NCBI RefSeq assembly: GCF_030156785.1 | Contig: NZ_JASGLW010000001.1 | Span: 1-64,000, forward strand | Reading direction: 5' to 3' | Length of the DNA: 64,000 nucleotides | From: Methanohalophilus sp. | GTDB taxonomy: Archaea; Halobacteriota; Methanosarcinia; Methanosarcinales; Methanosarcinaceae | Part shown: one piece after another, positions 1 through 9,140 of the stretch | Position numbering within the stretch: the stretch's first letter is position 1 | Layout of the letters: each line of letters opens with the position of its first letter | The notes under the pieces: generated by a model | Database searches by the model: none | Seen by the model: only the letters and a program-made list of their open reading frames with translations | Told to the model about the DNA's origin: nothing | Program-made: the position numbers and the translations under genes

Positions 1-1466
1 GTACGTCATCGACACTTCCAAGATCTTTCTCGTAAACATAAGTCTCGTCAGCAGACAAGATGTCGCTATCTACTTCATCACCATCTTTGGTAAGACTTAT
101 CATGACTCGTTCCCCGTTGACATCTACTTCCTGAATATTAAGGGTATACCCTTCCTCAAGTATCAGTGATGAACCGGAATAGACAGATTCATCATCATCT
201 GTGTCAATGAGAACCTCTGCAAGGATGCCTTTGGACATGAGGCTTAGATCTTCATCAATGATATCAACATCAGTAGCTGTGGTGTAACCGGCAAAGAATT
301 TCTGTGCCATGAACCCGATTACTTCGTATTCACCCCAATCCTCATATTCAAACTCTGTTGTAATTGGGACTGCGGTGTAAACAAGATCTCCTTGCTCAAT
401 TTCACGACCTGAAACATCAATTGTTATTTCCATACTTTCGGAGGTCTCACCTGTATCAAGATCGTAGAAGAATCCGGAAAAACTTCTGGCATCCCAAGTG
501 TAAGGATTAGCCAGATTTTCAGCCTCATCCCAGATACGGTTACCCCACGATGAAAGCGTAGTAAAGTCGTAGATTGAAGTATTGGTATAAACACTTTCGT
601 TGCTTGCATTGTAAGCGAAAACACTGTAATAGTATTTTGTAGCCGCATTCAAGTTTGTAAGTTCAATACTGCGACTTGTTGTACTGCTATAATCCCAGTC
701 TGACCATATTAGAGAGGACAGATCTGAAGATGTGCTGTAAGCAACTCTTGAAGGAGCATTTGTCTGGTTTACATCAAATTCGATTGTAGCACTGGAACCT
801 TTAATATCTGTCACTGAAATATCTGATATAGAAGGGGCAGTTGGTGTGATTGTGGTGAAATTATGGATGCTTGAATTAGAGAATATACTATCATTTACGG
901 CATTATAAGCATAGATTCTGTAATAGTATGTTGTTCCTTCACTTAGACTGGATAATAGAACATCTCTGGTAGTTCCGGACGTCTCATTTGTAGTCAAGCT
1001 TGGAGAAGACAGATCTGAAGATGTGCTGTAAGCAATTTGTGTAATAGCATCATCCTGATCTACAGCAAAGTTAATTGTGGCGCTTGTAGTATCAATATCT
1101 GTCTCTGAAATATCTGAAATAACAGGTGCAACAATTGCATCCACATTCCATGTCCATGTTGCTTCATCTGTTCCGTTTGCATTTTCAGCAATTGCTTTTA
1201 CAGTATGGGATCCCACTGGTGTGGTGGAATTTGTGTAAGACGCAGATGTAACACTGGTATTTGTTGTCAGATTTACTCCATCTATTTGCCATATAACATC
1301 AACTGTTTCAGTCACATTAACTGAAAATGTTTGAGATACACCCTCATAGCTGGAAACAGGAGATGGAGGGTAGTATTCCGTTATTACCGGTTCTGCAAAA
1401 GCTACTCCTGTAAACAATCCTATAGTCAACAAAGCAATCAAAATAAAATTGAAATGATATTTCATA
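1..1466 (-). CDS. S-layer-type surface protein, N-terminal part (runs off the window)
   Basis: Reading the minus strand from an ATG at about 1466 gives 488 open codons that continue past base 1. The product begins with a Sec signal peptide (short Lys-containing start, long hydrophobic core, cleavage after AFA near residue 25). A PKD/Ig-like domain follows (about 25-110), then two fibronectin III-like repeats (about 113-205 and 208-305) rich in N-x-S/T sites. From about residue 308 it enters a domain opening with SWGNRIWDEAENLANP, typical of the Methanosarcinales S-layer duplication domain (PF07752/DUF1608). Family knowledge says these domains tile the cell envelope; membership here is inferred from the motif. 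The C-terminus and any anchor lie outside the window. It is divergent from nothing and lies just downstream of thiL on the same strand. Confidence 0.85.
717..1035. repeat. 28-bp direct repeat inside the two FN3 modules of the S-layer-type gene
   Basis: Bases 717-744 and 1008-1035 are identical over 28 bp (both contain agatctgaagatgtgctg). They are 291 bp, exactly 97 codons, apart, and encode the same AYSTSSDLS strand in consecutive fibronectin III-like modules. This indicates fairly recent module duplication or gene conversion within the gene rather than a mobile repeat. Confidence 0.8.
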
Positions 1467-1480
1467 CTATACAATCCCCA

Positions 1481-2479
1481 TTATACGTTTATATTTTCAG
1501 ATGATTTCATGTGCAAATAACCTTTTCGATTTATAGTAATTGTTTCGCCATATTTAGGAACCATGGACACACCTTCTTCATAATTTACAACTTCTCCTAT
1601 AATAGTTAGATAAGATTTACCACGTAACCATTTGGCATGTTTAGAATTGACGGTAAAAAGAAGTTCAAAATCTCCGCCAGAGTAAAGTGCAAGTTCAAGT
1701 GCATCGGTAGAATTGGAAGCAATCTGCTCCACTCGTTTATCAACAGGCAATTTGGATTCATAAATCTGAAAACCAACATTACTGGCTTCTGCCAGATCGT
1801 AGAGTGACATCGCTAGCCCATCGCTGGTATCCATTGCTGAAGTTGCGCATCCGCTTTTTGCGAGAATCCGTCCCTCTGAAATTCTTGGAACCGGCTCAAA
1901 AAGACCTTTGAGAAAATCGGAATCTACATCCCTATCATCCAGCAGTGCCTGCAAAGCTGCACCCGCGCCCCCAAGGGTTCCGGTCACACACACTAGATCG
2001 CCTACCTGCGCACCATCCCGGCGCAGGATTTGTCCACCTTTGGCTTTCCCAAAAGCTGTACCGGTAATTGTCAGTTCGTCGTGGATATCCACATCGCCGC
2101 CCAGTACAGACGTTCCGCAAAAGGAAGCACAATCGTGCATTCCACGTGAAATTTCTGCGGCTTCTTCGTAAAACATATCAGGAGGATAACCCACAGCTGC
2201 AAGCAATCCAACTGGTGCGGCACCCATTGCAGCAATGTCGCTGAAGTTTACAGCTGCCGACATCCAGCCTATCTGCCATGCAGACATACCCGACGGGAAA
2301 TCCGTTTTTCTGTGAAGCATATCAGTAGTTACAACGAGTGAATCATCACCCACTTTAATGATAGCGCAGTCGTCTTTGCCTGCACCCGCAATCACATCTT
2401 TATCATCACTTTCAAGTATTCCTATAAGTCGCCTGATAAATTCCCTCTCATCAATATCCCTGATTAACTCCACATTCAT
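1481..2479 (-). CDS. thiL: Thiamine-monophosphate kinase ThiL
   Basis: ThiL phosphorylates thiamine monophosphate with ATP to give thiamine diphosphate, the last step of cofactor synthesis in the cytoplasm. The 332-residue product has the family length. It shows the N-terminal AIR-synthase-like fold signature with DDCAIIKVGDD (metal and ATP binding), TTDML, the glycine-rich LGGDVD segment and a later SAMDTSDGLAMSL motif. All are conserved positions of the PurM/ThiL superfamily. PurM, SelD and HypE relatives differ at these places, so ThiL is the best reading. It lies 17 bp downstream of the DUF4349 gene on the same strand and may be co-transcribed. A thiazole synthase gene (thi4) also occurs in this window, at 24.6 kb. 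Confidence 0.93.
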   Translation of the reverse strand: MNVELIRDIDEREFIRRLIGILESDDKDVIAGAGKDDCAIIKVGDDSLVVTTDMLHRKTDFPSGMSAWQIGWMSAAVNFSDIAAMGAAPVGLLAAVGYPPDMFYEEAAEISRGMHDCASFCGTSVLGGDVDIHDELTITGTAFGKAKGGQILRRDGAQVGDLVCVTGTLGGAGAALQALLDDRDVDSDFLKGLFEPVPRISEGRILAKSGCATSAMDTSDGLAMSLYDLAEASNVGFQIYESKLPVDKRVEQIASNSTDALELALYSGGDFELLFTVNSKHAKWLRGKSYLTIIGEVVNYEEGVSMVPKYGETITINRKGYLHMKSSENINV

Positions 2480-2495
2480 CCGATACCCCTAATAC

Positions 2496-3386
2496 TTATT
2501 TTTTCTTTCTGCGAACTGCCAGAATAATTATTCCACCGGCAGCCGAAAGCACAATTACAACCGGAAGGACATAGCCCATGAAAACAATTATTCCCCTAAC
2601 AGATATTATGAATCCTTGGACTGCATCGGAGATTGCATTCCGAATTCCAAGAGAACCTCCAAGTGGAGCAGGTTCTGTGAGATACACGTTAACCGTCGTC
2701 ATGTCAATTTGGCTGTTAAGGTAATTCAATCTTCCCTGAAGACTCTCAATCTCACCCCTTAGCCGTTCAAGTTCTTTCTCAACTTCCAGAACATCCTGAA
2801 CGGTGGTTGCCATGTCAAGGATCTCAAGCAGCCTTTCCTCCTGTTTTTCCATATTGGAAAGCCGTGCATTAAGGTCGATATATTCTTCCGTGACATCCTG
2901 TGCCGAACTGCTTTCGGACTGGATCTCCCCTAGATCTTTTATTTTTCCAAGCGCGTCATCGAGTTTCTCTGCAGGAATGCGAAGATTGACATATCCTTGT
3001 TTTTGTACATAACTTTCATAGTAATAGCTGTCGTAAACAGAAGAGGAAGAAATATAGCCTCCGTAGGAATTGGCAATATCTGCAAGAGCTTCAGCGGCAG
3101 TTGTTGCATTTTCAACCCTTAGTGACAAATCTACGGTTTTTATGACCTGCCGTTCCATAGATGTAGTATCTGATGATATGGGACTCTCATACTCTACCCT
3201 AACTCCCGTGGACTCATCAAAAACAATTGCTTCCTCATAAGCAAGATCACTCCTGTAATCATAACCCCCACCAATTTGTTTCTCTGATATGGAAGAAGAA
3301 AAATCCCCGCCTAGAGAAAGGCAGCCTGCCGATATTATGGATAACATCAGCAGTAAAAGAATAAGATGCAGATGTTTGTATTTCAT
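2496..3386 (-). CDS. DUF4349 membrane-anchored lipoprotein
   Basis: The 296-residue product starts with a lipoprotein-type signal (hydrophobic stretch ending ISAGC, candidate lipidated Cys at about residue 21). An extracytoplasmic DUF4349 domain follows with the characteristic YISSSSVYD and VNLRIPAEKLDDAL segments, then a coiled-coil of about 50 residues (LSNMEKQEERLLEIL through LERLRGEIESLQGRL). A C-terminal transmembrane helix (about 268-290) precedes a basic tail. The domain is widespread in bacteria and archaea, but its function is not established. Topology suggests an envelope protein with its soluble part outside. It sits between thiL (17 bp downstream) and the nrd operon, and shares no obvious pathway with either. 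Confidence 0.85.
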   Translation of the reverse strand: MKYKHLHLILLLLMLSIISAGCLSLGGDFSSSISEKQIGGGYDYRSDLAYEEAIVFDESTGVRVEYESPISSDTTSMERQVIKTVDLSLRVENATTAAEALADIANSYGGYISSSSVYDSYYYESYVQKQGYVNLRIPAEKLDDALGKIKDLGEIQSESSSAQDVTEEYIDLNARLSNMEKQEERLLEILDMATTVQDVLEVEKELERLRGEIESLQGRLNYLNSQIDMTTVNVYLTEPAPLGGSLGIRNAISDAVQGFIISVRGIIVFMGYVLPVVIVLSAAGGIIILAVRRKKK

Positions 3387-3439
3387 TTATACACCTATAA
3401 CGGTGTAGTTGCCAAAGATATAAAGCAATTGCTTAAACT

Positions 3440-4270
3440 TCAAACTGTTTCGAAGCTAACCTTTTCAGATCCGTTCTCTTTGGTGCGAATATACAATTCC
3501 ACTCCGGCATCAAGAGAAGGCTTTGATAACTTCAACAGAAAATCCCTTGAAAGTGGTGGCAATTTCTGCAACAAAGGATTATTTGTATGGTCCGGAAATC
3601 CCTGCTGTATAACATAAGGAGCTTTTAAATTTTTCAGATAAGGAGCTATCGAATTCACAATTGATCTGATCAATGAGGGAGAATCCATATGGTTGGGAAG
3701 AACAGTGGTTCTTAATTCCTCTAATATACCATGTTTTACTGCAATTTCAATGGACTTACAAACATTTTCTGCTGCTTTAATCGGAAGAATAGTTACCGAT
3801 GGTTTTTCAGAACCTATCATCTCTCCATATAATTTTGGATTGTCAAGAGGGGCTTTTACATCTATGAACACACCATCCACAAGTTTTCGCTTACAGAGTA
3901 TTTCCAGCACTTCCGGATATGCTCCATTGGTGTGAATTCCAACATCCAGACCCATGTCTTTCACAGAGGAGCACAACTTAAGAACAGCTTCTCCCTGCTG
4001 CAGGGGTTCACCACCTGAAAAAACAACTGTGCTAACAAAAAGCCTGGAGGATTCGATAAGCTGTTCAATCTGTCTGGTATCAACCAGATCGGAACCGCTT
4101 AATATCGAATAATTCTGGCAGTAGGGACATCGATAAGGACATCCACGGAGGAAGAATACCACCGATGCCCTTCCTGGCCAGTCTAAAGTAGAAAGGGATA
4201 CATAGTCCCCAAAATTTACAACTGTACGATTATTGCATGTCTGAAGAGCCATAGCGCATCCTGTCAGCAA
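3440..4270 (-). CDS. nrdG: Anaerobic ribonucleotide reductase activating protein (radical SAM)
   Basis: NrdG uses S-adenosylmethionine and a [4Fe-4S] cluster to generate the glycyl radical on NrdD. The product carries the radical SAM signature RGCPYRCPYCQN (CxxxCxxC) about 45 residues in, followed by the SAM-binding VVFSGGEPL motif. At 276 residues (270 if the second Met at 4252 is used) it resembles the longer archaeal version, which is related to pyruvate-formate-lyase activases. It overlaps the 3' end of nrdD by 40 bp (about 22 bp with the internal start), so the two are translationally coupled. The second start begins MALQTCNN, and either start leaves the domain intact. Confidence 0.9.
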   Translation of the reverse strand: MLTGCAMALQTCNNRTVVNFGDYVSLSTLDWPGRASVVFFLRGCPYRCPYCQNYSILSGSDLVDTRQIEQLIESSRLFVSTVVFSGGEPLQQGEAVLKLCSSVKDMGLDVGIHTNGAYPEVLEILCKRKLVDGVFIDVKAPLDNPKLYGEMIGSEKPSVTILPIKAAENVCKSIEIAVKHGILEELRTTVLPNHMDSPSLIRSIVNSIAPYLKNLKAPYVIQQGFPDHTNNPLLQKLPPLSRDFLLKLSKPSLDAGVELYIRTKENGSEKVSFETV

Positions 4271-6659
4271 GTTCCTGTTTCTTTGCAGCGTTCCAACCGC
4301 TTACAGATTGAATGTACCCTGTAACACGGGATAGTTGCTCAACGTTCGAAGAACCACAATTCTCGCAACAGTCCTTCAATCCGGACATCATATGGAAATC
4401 ATCCAGGCAAATTGTCATGTCCTTGGTAAAGGCAAAATAACCGGTCTGTGTATTTTTTGCAAGGTTCATAGCAAATTCCTTGAGACCTTTAGCATTTGGC
4501 GCACCTTCACCAAGCCATATGTGCATAATATCTCCGCCATCGACGATGGGGAAAAACACATGTTCATATTTAATTCTCTCAGCCAGTGAAATATTAGCTC
4601 CAGGGGGCACATGAGTACCGTTTGTGTAATAAACCGGCAGATCACGTGTCTTCTTAATGTCCCTCATGGCGGCCTCAACATCTCCTTTAAGCACAGACAT
4701 TGCCTGTTCACGGTATTCTTCATGAAGGAGGTCGGAAACACCGAACCTTTGTCCAGTTGTTTCTGCAGGAGTTCTTGCAAGGGCGATCTCAATACCGTGT
4801 TTGCGGGAAAGTTCCTTTGCATATATTTCCATTTCTGTCATGGCACGTACTGCAAGTCTGAAAGCATCCTTCGATTCATAAATCTGTGAACCGGTATGAT
4901 ACTGAACCATTTCATTGATGCCTATTACTCCTATTGTAAACACAAGACCATCGAGATCAACTGCCACTGCACCTTTTTTACCAGTCACAGGATCCTTTGG
5001 CGTCTGTGTTGCAAAAGGCATTCTCCCGGATTCGATTATTGGAGTCATCCATTTTACCTTGGTGTGGAAAACTTCCACAGCCATATCCATAAGATGCCTG
5101 AGCCTTGCATATAGCTCTTCATCATTGCCTTTGGCTTTGTAGGCAGCTCTCGGGCAGTTTAGTGAAACTACCTGCCATGAGCCCATGGAAAAGTGTGCTC
5201 CATTCCTGAAGTAAAGTTTGTCTTCAAAGCACTCATCATCCTCCTCATTTGCGGAAAACTGATAGGCACAGCATTGGTAACATGAAATTCCGTTGCCTGC
5301 ACCACGATATGCCGGAAGCTGGTTGTCAAAGTACGGAGTTCCATATTTGGCTGCAAGCTCAAATGTGAGGGTATATAGTTCATCATAGGTCGGAAGTTCT
5401 GGGTGAGCCAGGTTGAACATTTCATCCTCTTCCATAAAATCAGGTTCAATGGAAATCTCGGGTTTTGGGAAGTTAAAAGGTTTACCCCAATAATCACCTT
5501 CAAGCATGACATTCATAAGAGCCTTGAATGCAAGACGCACTTCACGCTCAAAATCCCCATAAACCCTTTTTTCGGTTCCATTGGTTCCGTCCCAGACCTT
5601 TCCACGGTAAACTACAGGTTTGTCTTTCCAGAGTTTTGGTACACCGGGAGACAACTGGACAGAGGAAAAAACAAGTTGTCCTCCACGGGCCACCATCATC
5701 TGTGTCATCTCATAAACAAACATCTGCATGAGTTGCTCAATTTCCTTGTAAGACTTGCCTTCAAAGTGGGGAGCAAGGAATGTAAGGAAGTTGTAGAATC
5801 CCTGACCGCCTGCAAAGTTGGTCTGGGCACTACCAAGGGCTTTCACCGCATGAAGGATTGCAACCTCGGCATTCATAGCAGGACCGGCAACACTTGCCTT
5901 GGAGCCTGAACCATCTGGCATAAGTCCATAATAGAGGAAATATCTCAAATCCCAATCCTGACAGAAAGCTCGAGTACCCATATATTCAAGATCATGGATA
6001 TGGAAGTCACCATTGAGGTGAAGATCAGCAAGTTTGGGAGGCAGCAGCAGAAGATACTGCTCCTTTGAAATTTTATCGGCTTTTTTCTTGTGAGAAGTTT
6101 CGGCATTTTCCTGAAGGTTTGCGTTTTCATTTGCTTCAAACCCCGTTCCAAGGTCGATTTCACAAGAATCATAAACCGGCGTACCCACCCTTGTGGAAAC
6201 ATTGCGCCATTCAATCTTGTTCTTTTCAAGAAGGATCATGTTTACAAGTTCACGAATAAGAGGACCTGAAAGAAACTTGAGATTCATACTGCGTATACGC
6301 TTCTCCGTTTCTTTTGCAATTTCAAGTGCTTCTTCCTTTGTAATTGCAGGAACGTCATGGAATCTCTCACTTAGCTGAGTTTCCTTAATAAGCTGGTTTA
6401 CCACGATATTGCGATCCCATTCAACCATGTGACCATCAGTAGTTCGCACTTTTGGCATTGCGGAAATAAAACCGCCATCCAGCGTCTTCTGGAGAGGACC
6501 ATGAGTTAAAGAGGATTTGATAGAAGGAGTCTCTTTCGGGGTGCTTTTTTCCTTGATTTTATCCTGAAAAAGCTCTGTGGCACATTTTGCCTCTTTAATT
6601 TTTATCGTGTCCATTGTCTCTTTAATAGATTCCTTTGTCATCGCACCCATAACTCTCAC
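4230..6659 (-). CDS. nrdD: Anaerobic (class III) ribonucleoside-triphosphate reductase
   Basis: NrdD reduces ribonucleoside triphosphates to deoxyribonucleotides under anoxia using a glycyl radical. The 809-residue product has an N-terminal ATP-cone (about residues 58-145, starting VRTTDGHMVEWDRN), the large catalytic barrel with a GISCYQCCAYQF cysteine segment, and a C-terminal zinc site (CCENCG). The glycyl-radical loop is RVTGYIQSVSGWN, with the radical Gly in VTGY. About 60 charged residues precede the ATP-cone and look poorly conserved, so translation may start at a later Met. The gene follows the glutaredoxin gene by 3 bp and overlaps nrdG, giving one nrdH-like, nrdD, nrdG operon. No inserted intein is visible. 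Confidence 0.95.
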   Translation of the reverse strand: MRVMGAMTKESIKETMDTIKIKEAKCATELFQDKIKEKSTPKETPSIKSSLTHGPLQKTLDGGFISAMPKVRTTDGHMVEWDRNIVVNQLIKETQLSERFHDVPAITKEEALEIAKETEKRIRSMNLKFLSGPLIRELVNMILLEKNKIEWRNVSTRVGTPVYDSCEIDLGTGFEANENANLQENAETSHKKKADKISKEQYLLLLPPKLADLHLNGDFHIHDLEYMGTRAFCQDWDLRYFLYYGLMPDGSGSKASVAGPAMNAEVAILHAVKALGSAQTNFAGGQGFYNFLTFLAPHFEGKSYKEIEQLMQMFVYEMTQMMVARGGQLVFSSVQLSPGVPKLWKDKPVVYRGKVWDGTNGTEKRVYGDFEREVRLAFKALMNVMLEGDYWGKPFNFPKPEISIEPDFMEEDEMFNLAHPELPTYDELYTLTFELAAKYGTPYFDNQLPAYRGAGNGISCYQCCAYQFSANEEDDECFEDKLYFRNGAHFSMGSWQVVSLNCPRAAYKAKGNDEELYARLRHLMDMAVEVFHTKVKWMTPIIESGRMPFATQTPKDPVTGKKGAVAVDLDGLVFTIGVIGINEMVQYHTGSQIYESKDAFRLAVRAMTEMEIYAKELSRKHGIEIALARTPAETTGQRFGVSDLLHEEYREQAMSVLKGDVEAAMRDIKKTRDLPVYYTNGTHVPPGANISLAERIKYEHVFFPIVDGGDIMHIWLGEGAPNAKGLKEFAMNLAKNTQTGYFAFTKDMTICLDDFHMMSGLKDCCENCGSSNVEQLSRVTGYIQSVSGWNAAKKQELADRMRYGSSDMQ

Positions 6660-6662
6660 CTT

Positions 6663-6914
6663 TTATAACAAATCTCCAAGAGCTTTCTTATTCACTTCAT
6701 TGCCACTGAAGAGATCATTGCCCTCCAGGAATGTATTATCTATCTGAAGTACCGGGGCTTCATTGGTAAAAACACCATTAATACGAAGCTCGGTCAGTGA
6801 TTCCGGCGTAGACATGTCGGCTTCCTTATAAGCTATATTATTCTCATCAAGTAACTTCTTAAGGCGAACACAACGTGGGCATGATTGTGTGGTATAAACA
6901 GTAATCTCAGGCAT
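6663..6914 (-). CDS. Glutaredoxin/NrdH-like redoxin
   Basis: An 83-residue thioredoxin-fold protein beginning MPEITVYTTQ with the active-site motif SCPRC near residue 12 and the cis-Pro segment EAPVLQID. It probably supplies electrons to the ribonucleotide reductase encoded 3 bp downstream, as NrdH-type redoxins and methanogen glutaredoxin homologues do; the partner assignment is inferred from context. I chose the ATG at 6914 because a strong GGAGGAT-GGAG ribosome-binding region directly precedes it. An upstream in-frame ATG at 6932 lies inside that region and would add six unconserved residues. Confidence 0.88.
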   Translation of the reverse strand: MPEITVYTTQSCPRCVRLKKLLDENNIAYKEADMSTPESLTELRINGVFTNEAPVLQIDNTFLEGNDLFSGNEVNKKALGDLL

Positions 6915-7194
6915 TATAACTCCATCCTCCAAATTTAATAAACCCGTTGACTGGAACGAAAAGCACAGCTAGAAGCATAAGCAATTCTTTCTTGTCAACA
7001 ATTCCATAATGGGTAAACCTTAGCTATCTACACCTTCCTTTATAATGCTTTTTCAGCACATGTTTGTATACATAAAAACCACTTACATGATCCGATTTGA
7101 TAACAATAAGATAGGATGTGATCATATATGAATACAAATCAATGTTCCAAAAGTTTATTACATGAACAGTCACAATTAGCCCCATATCCTCAGC

Positions 7195-7884
7195 ATGCCA
7201 GAGGTGTCAATAATAACAGGTAAATTACTGAAATCAGGTTGTGTTCCACTTGATGAAATGCTTGGAGGAGGTTTCGAAGCAGGAATTATTACCCAAGTAT
7301 TTGGGGAAGCCGGTAGCGGCAAGACAAACCTTTGCCTCCAGCTTGCAGTAAAGTGTGTAAACGAAGGAAAAAGAGTGGTGTATGTAGACACCGAAGCACT
7401 ATCACCTGAAAGGTTCAGGCAAATTGCAGGTGAAAACGCAAAAAATATTGCACAGAACATTATCATTTATGAACCACACAGTTTTGAAGAACAATACTCT
7501 GCAATAAGGGAAATTGAGAAGATTAGTGCTGAGAACATTGGTCTTATAATAGTGGACTCAGCAACCTCGTACTACCGTTTTGGACTTGAAGATCAGGAAA
7601 ACAGCATCCGCAATCGAAGAGAGTTAGCAAACCAAATAGGATACCTTCACAGCCTTGCGCGTAAAAGAGGAATTGTAGTACTAATTACAAATCAGGTTTA
7701 TTCGGACATACAAAGCGGGGAACTAAAACCTATTGGTGGCAGCACCATAGGTCACATGTCTAAAACAATTATTGAATTCAAACGGGAAGAGAAAAACAAG
7801 CGAAGTGCAGTACTACGGAAACACCGCTCAAGACCTGATGGCATAAGTTGTGAATTCTCACTTACAGAAGAAGGAATAAAGTAA
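7195..7884 (+). CDS. radB: DNA repair and recombination protein RadB
   Basis: RadB is an archaeal RecA/RadA paralogue that assists RadA in homologous recombination. The 229-residue product has the short RadB architecture without the N-terminal helix-hairpin-helix domain of RadA. It starts with CVPLDEMLGGGFE, then Walker A GEAGSGKTN (about 39-47) and Walker B GLIIVDSAT (about 118-126). Loop regions RNRRELANQ and VLITNQVYSD follow, as expected for RadB. It is convergent with the KaiC-like ATPase gene, the stops being about 6 bp apart. The upstream 260 bp contain AT-rich promoter-like DNA but no gene that I recognise. Confidence 0.93.
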   Translation: MPEVSIITGKLLKSGCVPLDEMLGGGFEAGIITQVFGEAGSGKTNLCLQLAVKCVNEGKRVVYVDTEALSPERFRQIAGENAKNIAQNIIIYEPHSFEEQYSAIREIEKISAENIGLIIVDSATSYYRFGLEDQENSIRNRRELANQIGYLHSLARKRGIVVLITNQVYSDIQSGELKPIGGSTIGHMSKTIIEFKREEKNKRSAVLRKHRSRPDGISCEFSLTEEGIK

Positions 7885-7889
7885 AAGGC

Positions 7890-8618
7890 TTACTCCAGAT
7901 ACGGAGACTGGGCAAGCACAGACATTCCACTGTCGGATATATGCAAAACCCTTACTTCATTAATCGTTCCTGAACCTCTCATTTTCATCACATATATAGA
8001 GCGTTGCAGCGTATTTCCCGTACGGATGCGCTCAAGCTTGACAACTGAATCCGCTCCATACTCTATAATTTCATCGAGACCAAAAATTGTACCAACAGTG
8101 ATGACTGTAGTAACGTTTTGTTTGCGCAAAACCCCGAAAACATCATCTATCAGAGTACGCAATTTATAATTAGATTCTATTGCAAGGAACAGTGCCTCAA
8201 TTGAATCAATAAAAACACGAGTTGGTTGGATTTCCTCAATCCTGCTTTTAACCAGTTTCTTGAAACTTTTTATCAATTCCGATGGAGCAATTTCCACACT
8301 TTTCTGCAGTCTAAGGCTTGGATCGGTAATGTCAACAAAAGTGATCATGCCTTTTTCTTCAAGTTCTGCAAAATCCCATCCAAACGAAGCCTTCATTTCC
8401 CGCACAATTGAATGTGATTCTTCAGATGTAATAACACACATTCCCTTTTCGCCATTTTTTGCACCTTCATACAGGAACTGAGAACCAAAGATAGTTTTGC
8501 CTGTACCGGATTTACCTGAAACAACATTAACTGACCCTTTAAAGTAGCCGCCATGCAACATCTCATCGAGACCGCTTATGCCAGTTGAAACACGCTCGGG
8601 AATATTTGTTTCTTCCAT
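7890..8618 (-). CDS. KaiC-like RecA-superfamily ATPase
   Basis: Single-domain KaiC family ATPase of 242 residues. The N-terminal GISGLDEMLHGGY segment leads into Walker A SGKSGTGKT (about 34-42). An acidic TSEES segment follows, where KaiC proteins carry catalytic glutamates, and Walker B is TRVFIDSIEAL. Single-domain KaiC proteins are numerous in methanogens and are implicated in signalling or motility regulation (FlaH-like and GvpD-like relatives); the actual role here is unknown. The gene is monocistronic, convergent with radB, with about 130 bp of promoter DNA behind it. Confidence 0.85.
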   Translation of the reverse strand: MEETNIPERVSTGISGLDEMLHGGYFKGSVNVVSGKSGTGKTIFGSQFLYEGAKNGEKGMCVITSEESHSIVREMKASFGWDFAELEEKGMITFVDITDPSLRLQKSVEIAPSELIKSFKKLVKSRIEEIQPTRVFIDSIEALFLAIESNYKLRTLIDDVFGVLRKQNVTTVITVGTIFGLDEIIEYGADSVVKLERIRTGNTLQRSIYVMKMRGSGTINEVRVLHISDSGMSVLAQSPYLE

Positions 8619-8754
8619 TTTGGAACACCTTATAAAATCAAAGTAATACTGAAATGAGGTCAGAAGATTCCTTTTTCATTATCATCGACCCTTGTTGGAA
8701 ATAGGTAAGTACTGATATAAAAAATCATGTATCTTTTTCTTGCAGGAAAATAGC

Positions 8755-9120
8755 TCAATCGCTATCAACACCCGGCTCCTCCACGGAAAAAGTCAGGAAA
8801 ATCTCGCTGAATAGCATTTTTTCGATTATTCTTGCAACATAAGCTCTCTGCTGGTGCTTCTGGATATCCTCACCCAGCCTTAAATCCGAATCCACCTGTA
8901 CCCGCATAAGGGACAGCCTGAAATCATCAGGTTCTGGAAGATCGAGGGAGTAGAAATCAGCAAGGAGATAAGGCAGAATTGAAGGATTATCCACGGCTTC
9001 ACATAAGAGCAAATATTCTGCACCTATTTCAGCATTCAGGTCAAAATCCTGATCACCCAGAATAAGTTTCAAAGTAGAAACATTATATTGTTTTCCATTT
9101 TTTTCTATGAAAGAGTTCAT
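8755..9120 (-). CDS. Small acidic protein of unknown function at the end of the cobamide operon
   Basis: A 121-residue acidic protein I do not recognise. It has no transmembrane helix, signal peptide or cysteine cluster. The first half is Leu/Asp-rich (LGDQDFDLNAE, YLLADFYSLDLPEPDD); the second half looks helical. It is preceded by a GGAG ribosome-binding site and begins about 20 bp after the cobY stop, so it is probably the last gene of the cob operon. Position suggests a link with corrinoid metabolism, but nothing in the sequence proves it. Codon use and ATG plus SD support a real gene. Confidence 0.7.
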   Translation of the reverse strand: MNSFIEKNGKQYNVSTLKLILGDQDFDLNAEIGAEYLLLCEAVDNPSILPYLLADFYSLDLPEPDDFRLSLMRVQVDSDLRLGEDIQKHQQRAYVARIIEKMLFSEIFLTFSVEEPGVDSD

Positions 9121-9140
9121 CAGGAGGACTCCCTAATATT

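Noticed and set aside
4230-6659. Intein in nrdD, common in archaeal ribonucleotide reductases
   Set aside because: Length and motif order are those of an uninterrupted class III enzyme. No intein splice-junction motifs are visible.
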